DNA of 8,649 nt from CAZIIK01 sp964539235. Lineage in GTDB: Bacteria > Pseudomonadota > Gammaproteobacteria > Francisellales > CACEW01. The DNA is taken from the NCBI GenBank assembly GCA_964539235.1, contig CAZIIK010000103.1:1-8649 (forward strand), in the 5' to 3' direction. Shown here piece by piece: positions 6,226-8,649 of the stretch. A model generated the notes under the pieces. The model ran no database searches, was not told the origin of the DNA, and worked only from the letters and a program-made list of their open reading frames with translations. The position numbers were made by a program, and so were the translations under genes. Position 1 is the first letter of the stretch. The number at the start of each line of letters is the position of its first letter.

Positions 6226-7191
6226 ATGTCTACCCCACTTAAAGTTGCTGTGATTGGTTGCGGCTATCTCGGACAATTTCATGCAGAAAAATTTGCACAA
6301 TTACCGGAAACCGAGCTCGTTGCCGTGGTGGATACCGATGCTCAACAAGCTGAAAAAGTAGCCAAAAAGTGTAAAACCCAAGCGTTGACTGATTACCAAG
6401 CCATTCTGGATCAAGTTGATGCCGTCAGTATCGTGACACCCACACACACGCACTATGCCATCGGCAAAGTCTGTCTCGACGCCGGTTTACACGTCTTAAT
6501 GGAAAAACCGATCTGCAATACGGTAGCCGAAGCTGAAACGTTGATTGAATGTGCACGTGCACATAATTGCGTGCTGCAAGTTGGGTTTCTCGAACGTTTT
6601 AACCCGATCGTCACCGCCACAGTGGCAGAGATTCAACAACCGATGTTTATTGAATCAGCACGCATCATGCCATTTAACCCGCGCAACAAAGACATCAATG
6701 TGGTGCTGGACTTAATGATTCACGACATCGATTTAATTCAAAGCATTGTGCAATCGCCGATTACCTCGATTGACGCCAGTGGTGCCTGTGTATTGACTGA
6801 ACGTACTGACATTGCTAATGCGCGGATTCATTTTGCCAACCAATGTGTCGCCAATGTCACTGCCAGCCGTATCAGTCTGAAATCCGAACGTAAAATGCGT
6901 ATTTTTCAGGGAGACGCTTACTTCTCACTCGATTTCCAAGAAAAACAGGTCAGTGTGTGCACCCGAGGGCAAGGCGAAATGTTTCCCGGCATTCCGAATA
7001 TCAAACGCCAAGTGACCAAGGCGAAAAAGCCCGATGCCTTACGTGATGAAATCCAGGATTTTGCTGCAGCTATTCTGCATAAACGTCCACCGCTAGTGAC
7101 AGGCGAAGCGGGTAAAAGCGCTTTAGAAACCGCACTCAAAATCACCGACATGGTCACATCTGGGCCACATTATCGAGCAGCGAAAGCATGA
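6226..7191 (+). CDS. Gfo/Idh/MocA-family NAD-dependent dehydrogenase, candidate UDP-GlcNAc 3-dehydrogenase GnnA
   Basis: The 321-residue product is a typical Gfo/Idh/MocA oxidoreductase. The N-terminal Rossmann fold has VAVIGCGYLGQFHAEK (7-22, GxGxxG), with Asp36 at the end of the second strand favouring NAD. The EKP motif at 93-95 carries the catalytic lysine, and DLMIHDID (162-169) is the family's substrate-binding histidine motif. ATG 6226 is chosen over the in-frame ATG at 6214 because GAGGA (6216-6220) is correctly placed before it and the Rossmann strand follows at the usual distance. It overlaps lpxB by ATGA. GnnA of Acidithiobacillus, which oxidises UDP-GlcNAc at C3 for 3-amino lipid A precursors, is a family member encoded near lpxA/lpxB, so lipid A sugar modification is a reasonable inference. 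The partner aminotransferase gnnB is not in the window, and the substrate is unproven. Confidence 0.85.
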   Translation: MSTPLKVAVIGCGYLGQFHAEKFAQLPETELVAVVDTDAQQAEKVAKKCKTQALTDYQAILDQVDAVSIVTPTHTHYAIGKVCLDAGLHVLMEKPICNTVAEAETLIECARAHNCVLQVGFLERFNPIVTATVAEIQQPMFIESARIMPFNPRNKDINVVLDLMIHDIDLIQSIVQSPITSIDASGACVLTERTDIANARIHFANQCVANVTASRISLKSERKMRIFQGDAYFSLDFQEKQVSVCTRGQGEMFPGIPNIKRQVTKAKKPDALRDEIQDFAAAILHKRPPLVTGEAGKSALETALKITDMVTSGPHYRAAKA

Positions 7192-8315
7192 AAAACGTTA
7201 TGTTAGTGGCCGGTGAAGCGTCAGGCGATCAACACGGCGCTGAAATTGTCACCCACCTCAAGCAAACAGCACATTGCTTTGGCATTGGCGGCCGTCATAT
7301 GCAAGCAGCTGGCATGGAAATTTTATTTGATGCCGCACAGATTGCGGTCATGGGTTTTATTGAAGTTCTAAAACACTTCCCCGCCATTAGCCAAGCCTGG
7401 AAAGTGGCTAAACACGCTATCGATACGCAGAAACCTGATTTATTAATCCTGATTGATTATCCCGGCTTTAACCTACGCCTGGCGCGATATGCCAAACAAC
7501 AAGGCATCAAGGTGCTGTATTACATCAGCCCGCAAGTATGGGCGTGGCGCCAAAATCGCGTGTATACAATCAAACAATGCGTTGATCATATGGCGGTGAT
7601 TTTTCCGTTTGAGGTACCGTTCCATGAAAAGGCGCATGTCCCAGTCACTTTTGTCGGCTCACCCTTAGTTGAACAAGTACAACCCATAGGAAATGCAGCC
7701 ACTGCAGCTGAACGCCTAGAACTGCCAAACACCAAAACCTTAATTGGCCTACTGCCCGGTAGTCGCCACAGCGAACTCGAACGTTTACTGCCCACCATGG
7801 TGGCCAGCGCTCAACTTTTGCGCCAGCATGATCCTAATATCCATTTTGTCTTACCCGTTGCTTCAACACTAAAACTCGCAGACTTTATGGCGCATATTGC
7901 ACCGATCGAAGATGCTGTCACGCTGGTGGAACAAGACACACATGTGGCTATCGAGGCATGCCATGCGGTTATCTGCTCTTCCGGCACAGCCACATTAGAA
8001 ACCGCACTCTTACAGACGCCGATGGTGGTAATTTATAAAACCAGCGCTTTAACTTATTCACTGGCTAAACGCTTGATTCGCATTCCGCATATTGCGCTGT
8101 GCAATATCGTGGCTGGTAAAGCGATTGTGCAGGAATACATTCAAGATGCGGCCAAACCAGAAGCCATCAGCCAAGAAATCATCCGCTTATTGTCTAACGA
8201 AAATTATCTGAAACAGATGAAAATGGAACTGGCCAAAATAGCAGAAAAACTAGGCGAACCTGGCGCTGCAGAGAAAGTCGCCCACTTGGCGAAAACGCTG
8301 CTTACCCGCGAATAA
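7188..8315 (+). CDS. lpxB: lipid A disaccharide synthase LpxB
   Basis: LpxB (GT19) joins UDP-2,3-diacylglucosamine to lipid X at the inner membrane surface, forming the beta-1,6 disaccharide of lipid A and releasing UDP. The 375-residue product is close to the 382 of E. coli. Family motifs are intact: GEASGDQHG (9-17), FGIGGRHMQAAGM (31-43), LLILIDYPGFN (85-95, Asp90 corresponding to catalytic Asp98), YYISPQVWAWR (111-121), LLPGSRHSE (188-196), SSGTATLETAL (264-274) and NIVAGKAIVQEYIQ (306-319). In the last motif the usual Pro-Glu is Gln-Glu. ATG 7188 overlaps the stop of the upstream dehydrogenase as ATGA, with only a weak ribosome binding site, so coupling is likely. The 3' end overlaps a small minus-strand ORF by 14 bp, and no terminator is visible. 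Confidence 0.97.
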   Translation: MKNVMLVAGEASGDQHGAEIVTHLKQTAHCFGIGGRHMQAAGMEILFDAAQIAVMGFIEVLKHFPAISQAWKVAKHAIDTQKPDLLILIDYPGFNLRLARYAKQQGIKVLYYISPQVWAWRQNRVYTIKQCVDHMAVIFPFEVPFHEKAHVPVTFVGSPLVEQVQPIGNAATAAERLELPNTKTLIGLLPGSRHSELERLLPTMVASAQLLRQHDPNIHFVLPVASTLKLADFMAHIAPIEDAVTLVEQDTHVAIEACHAVICSSGTATLETALLQTPMVVIYKTSALTYSLAKRLIRIPHIALCNIVAGKAIVQEYIQDAAKPEAISQEIIRLLSNENYLKQMKMELAKIAEKLGEPGAAEKVAHLAKTLLTRE

Positions 8316-8550
8316 GATGGCCCAGCACAAACGCCAATACAACCAGCACCAACGTCACGATCAAACGGCCTAAACGGCTTTTCTGTGCACCTGAACGATT
8401 GGCTGATAACAACGCAACCTGTTTTGCCATATCACCGCGATTATTTTGATACGGCGTGAACTGCACAGCATCTTTTTCGACAAATGGTTTAATGCTCGCC
8501 GCATTGAAATAAGAGTCTGTCCGAAAATGGGTATTTTTCTTGTTATGCAT
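8302..8550 (-). CDS. small hypothetical protein with one C-terminal membrane helix
   Basis: I do not recognise this 82-residue protein. Its first 60 residues are polar and basic (MHNKKNTHFR at the start, SANRSGAQKSR before the helix). One strongly hydrophobic segment follows at about 63-80 (LIVTLVLVVLAFVLGHLI), ending RG. This is a tail-anchored layout with a cytoplasmic N-terminus predicted. ATG 8550 comes directly after an in-frame TGA and has no Shine-Dalgarno sequence. A shorter start at Met41 (8430) would leave mainly the helix, and is equally lacking a good site. A TATTAT element on the minus strand at 8586-8591 could serve as a -10, without a clear -35. The clean polar-then-hydrophobic pattern supports real coding, but the weak start keeps confidence moderate. 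Confidence 0.5.
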   Translation of the reverse strand: MHNKKNTHFRTDSYFNAASIKPFVEKDAVQFTPYQNNRGDMAKQVALLSANRSGAQKSRLGRLIVTLVLVVLAFVLGHLIRG

Positions 8551-8649
8551 TCAAACAGATGCGGATTTTTGGGATGTGCAGGGTCATAATACCGATTTGT
8601 CACGTGATATGCAGCACACAAGCCATGGAAAAGGTATACCCGAGTGATT
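8551..8649. other. edge region without an assigned gene
   Basis: No supported gene lies here. It contains a possible -10 (TATTAT, minus strand, 8586-8591) for the small membrane protein and the 8-bp palindrome TCACGTGA at 8600-8607. The next gene is outside the window. Confidence 0.4.

Noticed and set aside
8370..8621. 83-codon minus-strand frame overlapping the small membrane protein
   Set aside because: It is rich in Cys, Arg and Ile without domain-like pattern and competes with the frame that has a clean terminal membrane helix. It remains possible but unsupported.

Overview
This 8.6 kb window looks like chromosomal DNA of a gammaproteobacterium. It carries clear housekeeping genes (rluD, pdxJ, recO, rnhB, lpxB) with short intergenic gaps. 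An outer-membrane protein resembling the LbtU/DUF3573 siderophore-porin group, and a Gfo/Idh/MocA dehydrogenase directly upstream of lpxB, make a Legionellales-like lineage (Legionella/Coxiella relatives) an attractive guess. The taxon is an inference and was not tested by alignment. There are no tRNA or rRNA genes, no CRISPR array, no insertion sequence and no sign of a phage.

Left part (1-1952). A plus-strand gene of unknown function (about 111-1022) has a damaged-looking 5' side: coding-like fragments lie in all three frames over positions 1-110, including an ATG at 36 that is followed eight codons later by two consecutive TGA stops. Its 3' end overlaps by 48 bp, tail to tail, the minus-strand rluD gene (23S rRNA pseudouridine synthase). 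rluD is preceded by, and overlaps by 11 bp, a gene for a small secreted Ser/Thr/Asn-rich protein with four cysteines.

Middle part (2569-4091). A 171-bp divergent control region holds an extended -10 promoter for the secreted-protein gene, a well-spaced sigma-70-type promoter for the outer-membrane porin-like gene, and a 13-bp perfect palindrome just upstream of the latter. The porin-like gene ends at a hairpin that probably acts as a terminator.

Right part (4092-8649). rnhB, recO and pdxJ form a tight minus-strand operon (GTGA overlap, then a 16-bp gap). Divergent from rnhB, a plus-strand pair couples a sugar-nucleotide-type dehydrogenase (GnnA candidate) to lpxB through an ATGA overlap. If the first enzyme is GnnA, the pair would link production of a 3-amino sugar nucleotide to lipid A disaccharide synthesis. 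After lpxB, a small minus-strand ORF encodes a protein with one C-terminal membrane helix and overlaps the lpxB end by 14 bp.

The housekeeping genes are ordinary. The points worth a second look are the decayed 5' region of the first gene, the unknown secreted protein fused into the rluD transcription unit, the palindrome in the divergent promoter region, the GnnA-like gene, and the small membrane-anchored protein. I do not see convincing evidence of a wholly new multi-gene system.
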